A stretch of 10,800 nucleotides of DNA, taken from the NCBI GenBank assembly GCA_943323725.2, contig CALPIW020000034.1, positions 1-10,800 of the forward strand, given 5' to 3'. The DNA comes from Polynucleobacter meluiroseus (lineage in GTDB: Bacteria; Verrucomicrobiota; Verrucomicrobiia; Opitutales; UBA953). Below the pieces are notes generated by a model. That model searched no databases. It had not been told where the DNA came from and saw nothing but the letters and a program-made list of their open reading frames with translations. The translations under genes and the position numbers were made by a program. Positions 1 through 8,580 of this stretch are shown piece after piece (the stretch's first letter is position 1; each line of letters opens with the position of its first letter).

Positions 1-606
1 CAAGAAGCCCGCGGCGAAGACCACGGCGGCCGCGACTTCGACGGCACCCGGCCGAAGCGGATCCGTCCGCAGGGCGAAGCACAACGCGGTGGCGGGAGCG
101 CCGGCGACATACAGCCACTGTCCCAGATCGCGCCACCGGCAGCGGGCGAGCGGACGTTCGCTGGCGGCCATCGCCAACGGCAGCACCCCGAAGGTGATGG
201 CGAAGTGCACGGTGGTCAGCGTCGCGAGCGGATCGGGAAAACCGGCGAAGGTGCGGTCATAGCGAGACCAGATCCAGGCCGCCGCGGCGACCAACGGACC
301 GGTGGCGGACAACATCTCGAGGTAGCGACGCGGCGCCGGCGCCAGGTCGTCGGCGAGGAAGCGACGTAAGCCGTACGCCCAGAGCCAAAGCGCGAAGAAG
401 AACGCCGGCGCGGCGGCCAAAGCCATGACGGGCCCGGGCTCGCCGGAGACGACATAAGCCAGAAACCAGAGCCACAGGCCGGGGACGGAGAGCCGGTTGA
501 GCCACTGCGGGAAACCCCGATCCAGATGCTGCGCCCAGACCAGCGCCGCCCAGAAGCAGAGCGCCGCGATAAGCGTAAACCAATCGACGGCAGCGAGGAG
601 GTCCAT
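1..606 (-). CDS. Multi-pass membrane protein, N-terminal part (possibly YndJ-like); continues beyond the left edge
   Basis: The frame is open from the ATG at 606 to base 1 without a stop, giving the first 202 residues of a longer protein. An in-frame TAG lies four codons upstream of this ATG, which fixes the start. About seven hydrophobic segments are visible, near residues 8-28, 40-54, 59-80, 101-116, 128-147, 163-180 and 187-202, so it is an integral inner-membrane protein. The segment around residues 130-142 (LTTVHFAITFGVL) recalls the LTAVHF motif of Bacillus YndJ-like proteins, whose function is unknown; this match is from memory and tentative. It starts 20 nt after the mdh terminator, so it needs its own promoter or read-through. 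No Shine-Dalgarno sequence is seen. The coding call is firm; the family is not. Confidence 0.72.
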   Translation of the reverse strand, partial: MDLLAAVDWFTLIAALCFWAALVWAQHLDRGFPQWLNRLSVPGLWLWFLAYVVSGEPGPVMALAAAPAFFFALWLWAYGLRRFLADDLAPAPRRYLEMLSATGPLVAAAAWIWSRYDRTFAGFPDPLATLTTVHFAITFGVLPLAMAASERPLARCRWRDLGQWLYVAGAPATALCFALRTDPLRPGAVEVAAAVVFAAGFL

Positions 607-625
607 GCCGTCAGCCTAGGGGCGC

Positions 626-658
626 AAAAAAGGCGGTCAAGGGAGGTCCCTTGCCGCC
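626..658 (-). terminator. Intrinsic terminator downstream of mdh
   Basis: On the minus strand GGCGGCAAGGGA and TCCCTTGACCGCC form a 12-bp stem with one bulged A and a tiny loop, followed directly by six T. It begins 21 nt after the mdh stop codon. This is a textbook rho-independent terminator and marks the end of the mdh transcript. The next gene begins 19 nt after the T tract. Confidence 0.93.
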
Positions 659-679
659 TGATGCTTCATAAGGCCGGCT

Positions 680-1681
680 TCAGAGCTTCAAGCCGAGGGC
701 TTCGGAAGCCGTCGCGCGCTCTTCGAGCAGTTCCTTCTCGGTGATCGCGATCTTCTCCTTGGAGAAGGCGTCGATCGGCAGGCCCTGCACGATTTCCCAA
801 GAGCCATCGGCCTTGGTCCGGAGCGGGTAACCGAACATGATGCCCTCCGCGATGCCGTAGTCGCCCTTGGAGAGGACGGCGACGGAGTGCCAGTCGCCGG
901 CCGGAGTCGGGAAATGCAGGCTGCGCAGGGTGTCGAGGGCGGCGTTGGCGGCGGAAGCGGCCGAAGAGGCGCCACGCGCCTTGATCACGGCCGCGCCGCG
1001 CTTCTGGACGTCAGGGACGAAGGTCTCCTTGAGCCAGGCGTGGTCGGTGATGACCTGGGTCGCCGGCTTGCCGCCGATGAGGGCGTTGGTGAAGTCAGGA
1101 TACTGCGTCGAGGAGTGGTTGCCCCAGATGGCCACGTTCTTGACGACGGAATTGTGCGCGCCGGCCTTGGCGGCGAGCTGCGACTTGGCGCGGTTCTCGT
1201 CGAGGCGGGTCATGGCGAAGAAGTTCTCGGCAGGCAGGTTGCCGGCGGAACGCAGCGCGATGAGGGCGTTGGTGTTGCAAGGATTGCCGACGACGAGGAC
1301 CTTGACGGACTTCTTGGCGTTACGCGCGATGGCTTCGCCCTGGCCGATGAAGATCTTTCCGTTGATGCCGAGCAGGTCCTTGCGCTCCATGCCGTCCTTG
1401 CGCGGGACCGCGCCGATGAGCAGGCACCAGTCGGCGTCCTTGAAGCCTTCGTTGAGGTCGCCGGTGGCGACGACGTCGGTGAGCAGCGGGAACGCGCAGT
1501 CCTGGAGTTCCATCACGACGCCGGCGAGGGCGTTGAGGCCGGGTCCGACTTCGATGAGATTAAGAGCGACCGGCTGGTCGGGGCCGAAGACGGCGCCGGA
1601 GGCGAGGCGGAAGATGGCGGCGTAACCGATGTTGCCGGCGGCGCCGGTCACGGCGACGCGAATGGGGGACTTGGAAGCCAT
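680..1681 (-). CDS. mdh: Malate dehydrogenase (type 2, cytosolic-like)
   Basis: It interconverts malate and oxaloacetate with NAD(H), a cytoplasmic TCA-cycle step. The 333 residues match the usual length of the Thermus/Chlamydia-type subfamily. The Rossmann loop GAAGNIG is at residues 13-19, with Glu44 at the end of the second strand as an NAD ribose ligand. The mobile active-site loop carries Arg94 (VPRKDGMER) and Arg100. NPCNTNA at 133-139 contains the substrate-side Asn. The catalytic pair is Asp161 (TRLDENR) and His189 (WGNHSS), and Arg164 is the third substrate arginine. All catalytic residues are present. The start fits the family, whose members begin about ten residues before the glycine loop. 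The gene lies 48 nt after the exonuclease gene and is followed by a strong terminator, so it is either the last operon gene or separately transcribed. Confidence 0.97.
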   Translation of the reverse strand: MASKSPIRVAVTGAAGNIGYAAIFRLASGAVFGPDQPVALNLIEVGPGLNALAGVVMELQDCAFPLLTDVVATGDLNEGFKDADWCLLIGAVPRKDGMERKDLLGINGKIFIGQGEAIARNAKKSVKVLVVGNPCNTNALIALRSAGNLPAENFFAMTRLDENRAKSQLAAKAGAHNSVVKNVAIWGNHSSTQYPDFTNALIGGKPATQVITDHAWLKETFVPDVQKRGAAVIKARGASSAASAANAALDTLRSLHFPTPAGDWHSVAVLSKGDYGIAEGIMFGYPLRTKADGSWEIVQGLPIDAFSKEKIAITEKELLEERATASEALGLKL

Positions 1682-1689
1682 AAGAGAAT

Positions 1690-1705
1690 GCCTATCTAGT
1701 TAGGC
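1690..1705. repeat. 16-nt near-palindrome just upstream of mdh
   Basis: GCCTATCTAGTTAGGC reads almost the same on both strands: 5-bp arms GCCTA/TAGGC and a central CTAG, with only the two symmetrical positions between them failing to pair. It ends 8 nt before the mdh start in a 48-nt gap. It may be an operator or simply a small hairpin. A poor promoter-like pair on the minus strand (TTCACT at 1722-1717, TAGATA at 1698-1693, 18-nt spacing) overlaps it, which would leave mdh nearly leaderless. Both readings are weak. Confidence 0.35.
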
Positions 1706-1729
1706 CCGCCCCCGGGAGTGAAGCGGAAA

Positions 1730-2410
1730 CTAAAGCCCGAGCTCGCCTTGCATGAGGTCATCAGCCGCCGGCGCCGACATGCTGTCGCGAACTAATTGTG
1801 ACAAAGGCGCGGCCGACCGCCCCTCCTGGCCACAGAGCGCCCGGAGCACCAAGGCGGCGGCCAGGGCGTCGTAAAGCGCGCAATGGTAGCGCCTACGGCC
1901 GGGCGGACAATGGTCGGCCGCCAGCTCATCCAGCCGGGGGCCGAGGCGTAGGGCTGAGACCAAGGCGCTGAGCCGGAAATCGCCAAGCGAAGGCGCCCAG
2001 GCCCGGGCCAGCCGGCAGGTGTCGATCCAAGGACCCCACTCGGCGACCTCGGCGTTCTCGCCGACGAAACCCGGGACGACCGAAGGCCGCGACCAGGTGC
2101 CGCGCAACAGGCCGGATTCGACCGAGGCATTATGGGCGGCAAGCAGACCCGTCCGACGGAGGCTGACCCAGCGGTCCCATTCGGACTCGAAGGGCGGGCG
2201 TCCCTTGAGCTCCTTGGCGCCGAGTCCGTGGCACTGCGTATCGATGGCCGGAACGGGCACCCGCGAAGCGTGCAGGCTCGTGGCGGCGGAGACGACTTCG
2301 CCGCCGAGCAAGGTGGCGACGCCGAACTCGACCACGCCGGTGCGGGCGCTGCCCTCGAAATCGATGACATGGATCGGGACCGAAGACCAGGTGAAGGCGA
2401 CAGGGCTCAT
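1730..2410 (-). CDS. DEDDh-family 3'-5' exonuclease (DnaQ/ExoX-like)
   Basis: A single-domain RNase H-fold exonuclease of 226 residues, expected to remove nucleotides from 3' ends using two metal ions. Exo I is VIDFEGS, with Asp17 and Glu19. Exo II is AAHNASVES at 91-99. Exo III is HCALYD, with His176 and Asp181 in the H-x4-D spacing that defines the DEDDh class. A further typical segment, IDTCRLARAW (129-138), precedes a helix resembling the usual SLxxL motif. The oddity is Exo II: the metal-binding Asp of the normal HNxxFD motif is replaced by Glu98, and the Phe by Val97. The ATG at 2410 lies 4 nt after the hrpB stop, which implies translational coupling. The natural substrate (DNA or RNA, repair or turnover) cannot be read from the sequence. 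Fold call is firm; specific role unknown. Confidence 0.85.
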   Translation of the reverse strand: MSPVAFTWSSVPIHVIDFEGSARTGVVEFGVATLLGGEVVSAATSLHASRVPVPAIDTQCHGLGAKELKGRPPFESEWDRWVSLRRTGLLAAHNASVESGLLRGTWSRPSVVPGFVGENAEVAEWGPWIDTCRLARAWAPSLGDFRLSALVSALRLGPRLDELAADHCPPGRRRYHCALYDALAAALVLRALCGQEGRSAAPLSQLVRDSMSAPAADDLMQGELGL

Positions 2411-2414
2411 GGGT

Positions 2415-4946
2415 TCAGCGCCATTCGTGCTTGGGATAACGACCGCGGAGTTCCTTCTTCACGCCTTCGTAGGAACCCTTCCAGAAAGCATCGAGGTCGG
2501 TGGTGCGTTGCTGGGTGCGGCGAGCCGGCGACTGGATGCAGACGACCATCGGCACCTTGCCGAGGCAGACACGCAGCTTGCTGCCCGGGAAATCGTAGAG
2601 TTCCTGCACGGTCGCTTCGACCTCGGCCTGCCCGTCCTCGGTATACTCGATACGCGCGGGATGCTTCTTGCGCGGCAGGATGATCTTCTCGGGGCAATAG
2701 GACTCGAGCGCCATGGCCTGCTCATGCGTCAACCAGCCACGGACGACGCCGAAGACAGGGCGATCGCGGATGTCGCGATAGGCCACGGCGCCGGCGCAGA
2801 CTTCTTCGATCACCATACGGCGCGCGGCCTCGTCGAACGGCGGGATGCCAAGCTCGGGGCAATGCTTGGAGAGGAAATTGACGCGACGAATCCACGCATC
2901 CACGGGCGCGTCCCACTTTTCCAATTCGAGACGGCCGGCGGCGACCTCTTCCGCGAGCAGGCGGCTGGCGGCGTCGGAAGGGGCGTCGTCACGCTCCTTG
3001 GCTTCGAGGACGAGGTCGCGGAAGCGGCGCTCGACGCGCGTGACCACGCGGCGCTGCGATCCGTCGTAGCGGACCTGATTGACGGTCGAGAATTCGGCCG
3101 GAAAGAGTTCCTGCAACCAGGCCTCCTCGATGGCCGTCGCCAAGGAAAGATAAGTCGTCACGCCGCCGCGCGCCTGGATCTCATCGACCTCGGCCGCGAC
3201 CAGCAGCTTGGCGTTACGGATGGAAGATTCACGGCGTAGCTCGCCGGTGCGCCCGTGCACCAAGGCGCAGCGCAACGTGCCCGCATCGAGACGGACGGCG
3301 AGGCGGTCCGAGAAACCGAGCAGCAGGCAGCGACGCACCGCGGCGGGATCGGCGACTTGGTCGCTGACCGGCAACCCCTGCCCTTCGGCGAGGCGGAGGA
3401 ACTGGCGGGCGGCTTGGTCGGCCTGACGCGCGGCCTGGCCGTGCACGCCGAAGCGATCACAGGCATCCGCATCAAACTTCATCTCGACCGCGCGCTGGAG
3501 AAGCGCCAGCCGCGGGAAGAAGTCGGAGCCGTCTTCCTGTTCGACGGAGTCGCGCGCGTTCTCGGTGCGGTCATCGACCTTGCGGAAAAGGATGTCACGC
3601 CCTTGGGCGAGCCCGGCGATACGGCACACTTCATAGACGCAATCAAGGTCGCCCGCTGCGAGGAGCATACGCGCGTAACGCGGATGGGCCGGGAAGACCG
3701 ACATCCGTCGGCCGAGATCCGTGAGCTTGCCTTGGGCGTCGACGGCGCCGAGGTCGGCAAGGACGGTCAGCGCGCGCTGCAGCGCCTTATCATCCGGCTT
3801 CTCATACCAAGGGAAAGTCGCGGCTTCGCCCCAGCCGGACGAAAGCAGCAGCAGGATCGTCTCCGAGAGGTCGACCCGCTTGATCTCCGGGACCTCACGC
3901 AGCGGACGAGCTTCGTGGTCGGTCTGCGACCATAGGCGGATGCAACGACCCGGACCGGTACGACCGGCGCGACCGGCGCGCTGTTCGGCGGAAGCCTGGG
4001 AGACCGGCTCGACGAGCAGCGTGTCGATGCCACGGTGCGGGTCGAAGCGGGCGATGCGGGCGAGGCCGGCGTCGACCACCGCGCGGACGCCTGGGATGGT
4101 CAGGGAAGTCTCCGCGACGTTGGTCGCGACAATCACCTTGCGCCCGGGGCTAGGCTTGACGGCGCGATCCTGCTCTTCCGGCGGAAGTTCGCCGTAGAGC
4201 GGCAAGATTTCGACGCCGCCGGATTCCGGAAGATTACGCACCGCTCCAATGGTCCGCATGATCTCATACGAGCCAGGCATGAAGACGAGAATATCGCCTT
4301 CGGCTTCCTCGCTGAGGACGCGACGTACCTGCTCCGCCGCGGCGTCCCAGATCGGGCGGGTGGAATTACGCGGCAGATGGGTGTACTCGATCTGGACCGG
4401 ATAAGTACGGCCGTCGGCGGCCAAGGTCTCCGCGGAGCCGAGCCATTTCGCCACGCCCTCGGTATCGAGGGTCGCGGACATCGCCATGATCAGGAGGTCG
4501 GGGCGATGCGTCTCCTGCAGACGACGGGCGAGCGCGAGGGCCACGTCGGAGTGCAAGTTGCGCTCATGGAATTCATCGAACACCACCGCGCCGACGCCCT
4601 TGAGCTCGGGGTCCGAGGCCATCTGCCGAAGCAGCAAGGCCTCGGTCACGAACTTGATGCGCGTCTGGGCCGACTCGACGCGCTCGAAGCGGATCTGGTA
4701 GCCCACCTCGCCGCCGAGACGCACGTTGCGCTCCTGCGCGATGCGCGCGGCGAGGAGGCGGGCCGCGATGCGGCGGGGCTGGAGGACGACGATCTGCCCT
4801 TGGACGAGGTTCAGGTCCAAGAGCATCTGCGGGATGCGGGTCGACTTGCCCGAGCCCGTCGGTGCGCGAAGCACCAGCCGGCGCACGCGTCCGCAAGCGG
4901 CGACCAGGTCGGCCTGCAGTGCGTCGATGGGCAAGGGCTGCTTCAT
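2415..4946 (-). CDS. hrpB: ATP-dependent DExH-box helicase HrpB
   Basis: Superfamily 2 DEAH/RHA-type helicase of 843 residues. This length fits HrpB (about 800-850) and rules out the much longer HrpA. Motif I is APTGSGKST (28-36), motif Ia includes LQPRR (55-59), motif II is DEFHER (124-129), motif III is SAT (157-159), motif V is the TNVAETSLTIPG segment (275-286), and motif VI is QRAGRAGR (322-329). Winged-helix, HA2 and HrpB-specific C-terminal regions follow. The end, WKGSYEGVKKELRGRYPKH, is the HrpB signature, but the usual short WPEDP-like tail is missing after HEWR. HrpB is presumed to act on RNA in the cytoplasm; its substrate is not established. The ATG overlaps the stop of the upstream phosphodiesterase gene as ATGA, so the two are translationally coupled. 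No Shine-Dalgarno sequence is present. Confidence 0.95.
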   Translation of the reverse strand: MKQPLPIDALQADLVAACGRVRRLVLRAPTGSGKSTRIPQMLLDLNLVQGQIVVLQPRRIAARLLAARIAQERNVRLGGEVGYQIRFERVESAQTRIKFVTEALLLRQMASDPELKGVGAVVFDEFHERNLHSDVALALARRLQETHRPDLLIMAMSATLDTEGVAKWLGSAETLAADGRTYPVQIEYTHLPRNSTRPIWDAAAEQVRRVLSEEAEGDILVFMPGSYEIMRTIGAVRNLPESGGVEILPLYGELPPEEQDRAVKPSPGRKVIVATNVAETSLTIPGVRAVVDAGLARIARFDPHRGIDTLLVEPVSQASAEQRAGRAGRTGPGRCIRLWSQTDHEARPLREVPEIKRVDLSETILLLLSSGWGEAATFPWYEKPDDKALQRALTVLADLGAVDAQGKLTDLGRRMSVFPAHPRYARMLLAAGDLDCVYEVCRIAGLAQGRDILFRKVDDRTENARDSVEQEDGSDFFPRLALLQRAVEMKFDADACDRFGVHGQAARQADQAARQFLRLAEGQGLPVSDQVADPAAVRRCLLLGFSDRLAVRLDAGTLRCALVHGRTGELRRESSIRNAKLLVAAEVDEIQARGGVTTYLSLATAIEEAWLQELFPAEFSTVNQVRYDGSQRRVVTRVERRFRDLVLEAKERDDAPSDAASRLLAEEVAAGRLELEKWDAPVDAWIRRVNFLSKHCPELGIPPFDEAARRMVIEEVCAGAVAYRDIRDRPVFGVVRGWLTHEQAMALESYCPEKIILPRKKHPARIEYTEDGQAEVEATVQELYDFPGSKLRVCLGKVPMVVCIQSPARRTQQRTTDLDAFWKGSYEGVKKELRGRYPKHEWR

Positions 4947-5401
4947 GGCACGTCGAGGGGGATGAGGCGGGCGCTCGCCCTGCCCTGCCGCACCGTAATC
5001 CGGGCCACCGTCACGGGAAGGTTAAAGCGTCGCGGACCGGCGCTGCCAGGGTTGAGACGGAGCACGGCACCTTCCTGCTCGATCTTCGGGACGTGCGTAT
5101 GTCCCGTGATGACGACGTCCGGCCGGAAGGCGGCTTCGGCGACAGGCAAGTGGCCGTGATGGACGAGGACACGGAGGCCGGCGACGACCTGCAGCGAGGT
5201 CAGCGGCAACGTGTCGTCGTCGTCGCAGTTACCCGCGACCGCATGGCACGGCGCGAGCTCGGCGAGCTGCGGGACGATCAACGGGCCGCAGACGTCGCCG
5301 GCATGGAAGATCACGTCGCATCCTTCGAGCGCCAGGATGGCCTCGGCACGCAGCCGGCCATGCGTGTCGGAGATGACGCCGATCTCGAACGACGGCTCCA
5401 C
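4943..5401 (-). CDS. YfcE/MJ0936-family metallophosphoesterase
   Basis: A 152-residue calcineurin-like phosphoesterase of the small YfcE/MJ0936 type, expected to hydrolyse phosphodiesters with two divalent metals in the cytoplasm; the physiological substrate is unknown for the family. The metal ligands are all visible: SDTHG (Asp12, His14), GD (Asp36), GNCD (Asn58), HHGH (82-84 region) and the final GHTH (His101, His103). The start is GTG at 5401, only 2 nt after the dnaX stop, and it puts the first motif at residue 11 as usual. An unusual acidic run, DDDD, follows GNC at 60-63. The stop codon overlaps the hrpB start by 4 nt. It therefore sits in a coupled dnaX-phosphodiesterase-hrpB block, though nothing in its sequence ties it to replication. 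Confidence 0.93.
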   Translation of the reverse strand: MEPSFEIGVISDTHGRLRAEAILALEGCDVIFHAGDVCGPLIVPQLAELAPCHAVAGNCDDDDTLPLTSLQVVAGLRVLVHHGHLPVAEAAFRPDVVITGHTHVPKIEQEGAVLRLNPGSAGPRRFNLPVTVARITVRQGRASARLIPLDVP

Positions 5402-5403
5402 GG

Positions 5404-6951
5404 TCAGAGCGGGCGGCGCAGCTTGCCGGCCGGGATCGGCCGCAGGGCCGTGAAGTCGGCGCCGATGGTGGTCTTCAGCTTATCCTTCAGTCCGGGCGGC
5501 AGCGACTCGACCGCCTCGATGAATTCCTTGTCGCCTGGGAAGGCCGTCTTACCGACCTCGGCGACCGGCAGGCTGGCGAGAGCGGATTCGGGGAAGACGA
5601 AGTCGGCACGGCGGTCGGAGTGGGCGGCTTCGTTCTCGGCGGACTCGACATCGAGCGGCGGCAGGGAGTCCTCGAGGTTACCGGAGTCCTCGACCGGTAC
5701 GTCGACGAAACGGGAAGGCGTGGCCACGAACTTGGCGGGCGGCGCTTCGGCCGGGACGGCGGGCGCGGCCGGTTCGACGACAGCTTCAGGGGCCGCCGGC
5801 GTGGTCCTTATTTTTTTTTGGCCGGGCTCCCGAGGGAGACCAGCTGCGGCGGCGGCGATGTCTTTGATGAGCAGGTCTATCGACCGTGACCTACTTTGCT
5901 CGATCGCCTTGAGCAGCGTCACCTCGAAGTTCGCGCGGGGCGAAAGGCCTTGGCGGATACCGTTCTCCCCTTCCTGCAGGCACTCGAGGAGGCGAACCAG
6001 CTGTTCGGTCGCCAGTGGCGCGCCGAGCTGGGCGGAGGTACCGCCGGAGCGGACGGAATCAAGGGTGGCGGCACGCACGCGGACCTGGAGGTCGGCGAGC
6101 ACGCGCAGCAGATCGCGGCCTTCGGCGTGGAAGGCGTCGCAGAGAGTGAGGACCTTCTTACCGTCGCCGGTCGAGATGCCTTGGCAGAGGTCGGTGACCT
6201 GCTGGGCCGAGGCGAGTCCGTAGATGGAAAGCACGTCGGCTTCCGTGATCTGCTTGCCGGCGAAAGAGATAACCTGGTCCAAGATGGACTGGGAGTCGCG
6301 CATGCCGCCGGCGGCGAGGCGGGCGATCGCCGTGAGGGCGTGCTGATCGGCGGTCACGCCGTCGGCCTTGACGATGCGGGCGAGCTGGGCGGCGATGACT
6401 TCCTCGGAGATCGGATGGAACTCCAGGCGCTGGCAGCGGGAGGTGATGGTCGGCAGGACCTTATCGGCCTCGGTCGTGGCCAGGATGAACTTCACCCAGG
6501 GCGGCGGCTCTTCGAGGGTCTTGAGCAGCGCGTTGAAGGCGTCCTTCGTGAGCTGGTGGACTTCGTCGATGATGAAGACCTTGAACGGGCAGCTCGTCGG
6601 GGAGAACTGGCACTCATCGCGGATCTTCTTCGCGTCCTCGATGGAGCGGTTGGAGGCGGCGTCGATCTCGACGACATCGAGGCAGTTGCCCTGCTCGATC
6701 GCGAGGCAGACCGGGTCGTCGAGGGAGAAGTCGGGCTTCGGGCCGCCGGCGCAGTTCAGGGCCTTGGCCAGGATGCGGGCGGTGGTGGTCTTACCGGTGC
6801 CGCGCGGGCCGACGAAGAGATAGGCATGCGCCATGCGCTTCGTCTCAAGCGCATTGCGGAGCGTCTTGACGATATGCTCCTGCCCGACGAGCTCGTCGAA
6901 GCGGCGGGGACGCCAGCGGCGCGCGATGACCTGGAAGCCGGGTGCAGACAC
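5404..6951 (-). CDS. dnaX: DNA polymerase III clamp-loader subunit tau (and probably gamma by slippage)
   Basis: AAA+ ATPase that loads the sliding clamp onto DNA and organises the replisome. The Walker A motif is GPRGTGKTT (48-56), Walker B is IIDEVH (127-132), sensor 1 is LATTE (157-161), and the SRC arginine finger is TSRC (170-173). Domain III collar helices follow to about residue 365, then a Pro/Ala-rich linker and a short tau tail to residue 515, compared with 643 in E. coli. The start is GTG at 6951: an in-frame TAG lies two codons upstream, and the protein must begin before the conserved ARRWRPRRF segment. The zinc module is degenerate, with Cys67 and Cys82 at the outer positions but Ser76 and Asp79 where the two inner cysteines are expected. 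A nine-A run at codons 378-381 is a likely slippage site (separate entry). Confidence 0.97.
   Translation of the reverse strand: MSAPGFQVIARRWRPRRFDELVGQEHIVKTLRNALETKRMAHAYLFVGPRGTGKTTTARILAKALNCAGGPKPDFSLDDPVCLAIEQGNCLDVVEIDAASNRSIEDAKKIRDECQFSPTSCPFKVFIIDEVHQLTKDAFNALLKTLEEPPPWVKFILATTEADKVLPTITSRCQRLEFHPISEEVIAAQLARIVKADGVTADQHALTAIARLAAGGMRDSQSILDQVISFAGKQITEADVLSIYGLASAQQVTDLCQGISTGDGKKVLTLCDAFHAEGRDLLRVLADLQVRVRAATLDSVRSGGTSAQLGAPLATEQLVRLLECLQEGENGIRQGLSPRANFEVTLLKAIEQSRSRSIDLLIKDIAAAAAGLPREPGQKKIRTTPAAPEAVVEPAAPAVPAEAPPAKFVATPSRFVDVPVEDSGNLEDSLPPLDVESAENEAAHSDRRADFVFPESALASLPVAEVGKTAFPGDKEFIEAVESLPPGLKDKLKTTIGADFTALRPIPAGKLRRPL
5786..5831 (-). other. Putative programmed slippage/frameshift site in dnaX (gamma-form production)
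   Basis: On the minus strand nine consecutive A (5819-5811) are read as CAA AAA AAA ATA (codons 378-381) in the tau frame. A -1 ribosomal slip on A AAA AAA, or one extra A in the transcript, gives AAT AAG GAC and then TGA at 5788-5786, making a 388-residue product. Losing one A, or a +1 shift, gives TAA directly after the run, making a 380-residue product. Both truncations fall in the linker just after the collar domain, so domains I-III (a gamma form) would be kept. A GGGAG lies 7 nt upstream of the run (5831-5827), at a spacing similar to the stimulatory Shine-Dalgarno-like element of E. coli dnaX. I saw no convincing downstream stem by eye. Whether slippage occurs is inferred. Confidence 0.75.
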
Positions 6952-6981
6952 TGGCGTCTAGGTAAGGTCGGGCCGAAGGGG

Positions 6982-7001
6982 TGTCAACGGGGCAAACCCC
7001 G
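6982..7001 (-). other. Small GC hairpin and TTGACA hexamer between guaA and dnaX
   Basis: In the gap after guaA the minus strand reads CGGGG-TTTG-CCCCG (7001-6988), a 5-bp stem, followed at once by TTGACA (6987-6982), a perfect -35 hexamer. The hairpin has no T tract, so it is at best a weak pause or rho-assisted end of guaA. No acceptable -10 box lies 16-18 nt after TTGACA (only TACCTA-like sequence), so a dnaX promoter is not established. Confidence 0.3.
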
Positions 7002-7003
7002 GC

Positions 7004-8560
<1,557 letters not shown>

Positions 8561-8580
8561 GATGGGAAAGTGTGAGGGGT

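Noticed and set aside
5811..5819. Nine-A run as an assembly or sequencing error breaking dnaX
   Set aside because: With nine A the frame stays open through the whole tau tail to a stop 2 nt before the next gene, so the count as given is consistent with an intact gene.
6952..7003. Dedicated promoter for dnaX based on the perfect TTGACA
   Set aside because: No credible -10 hexamer at 16-18 nt spacing, so it is listed only as a low-confidence element.
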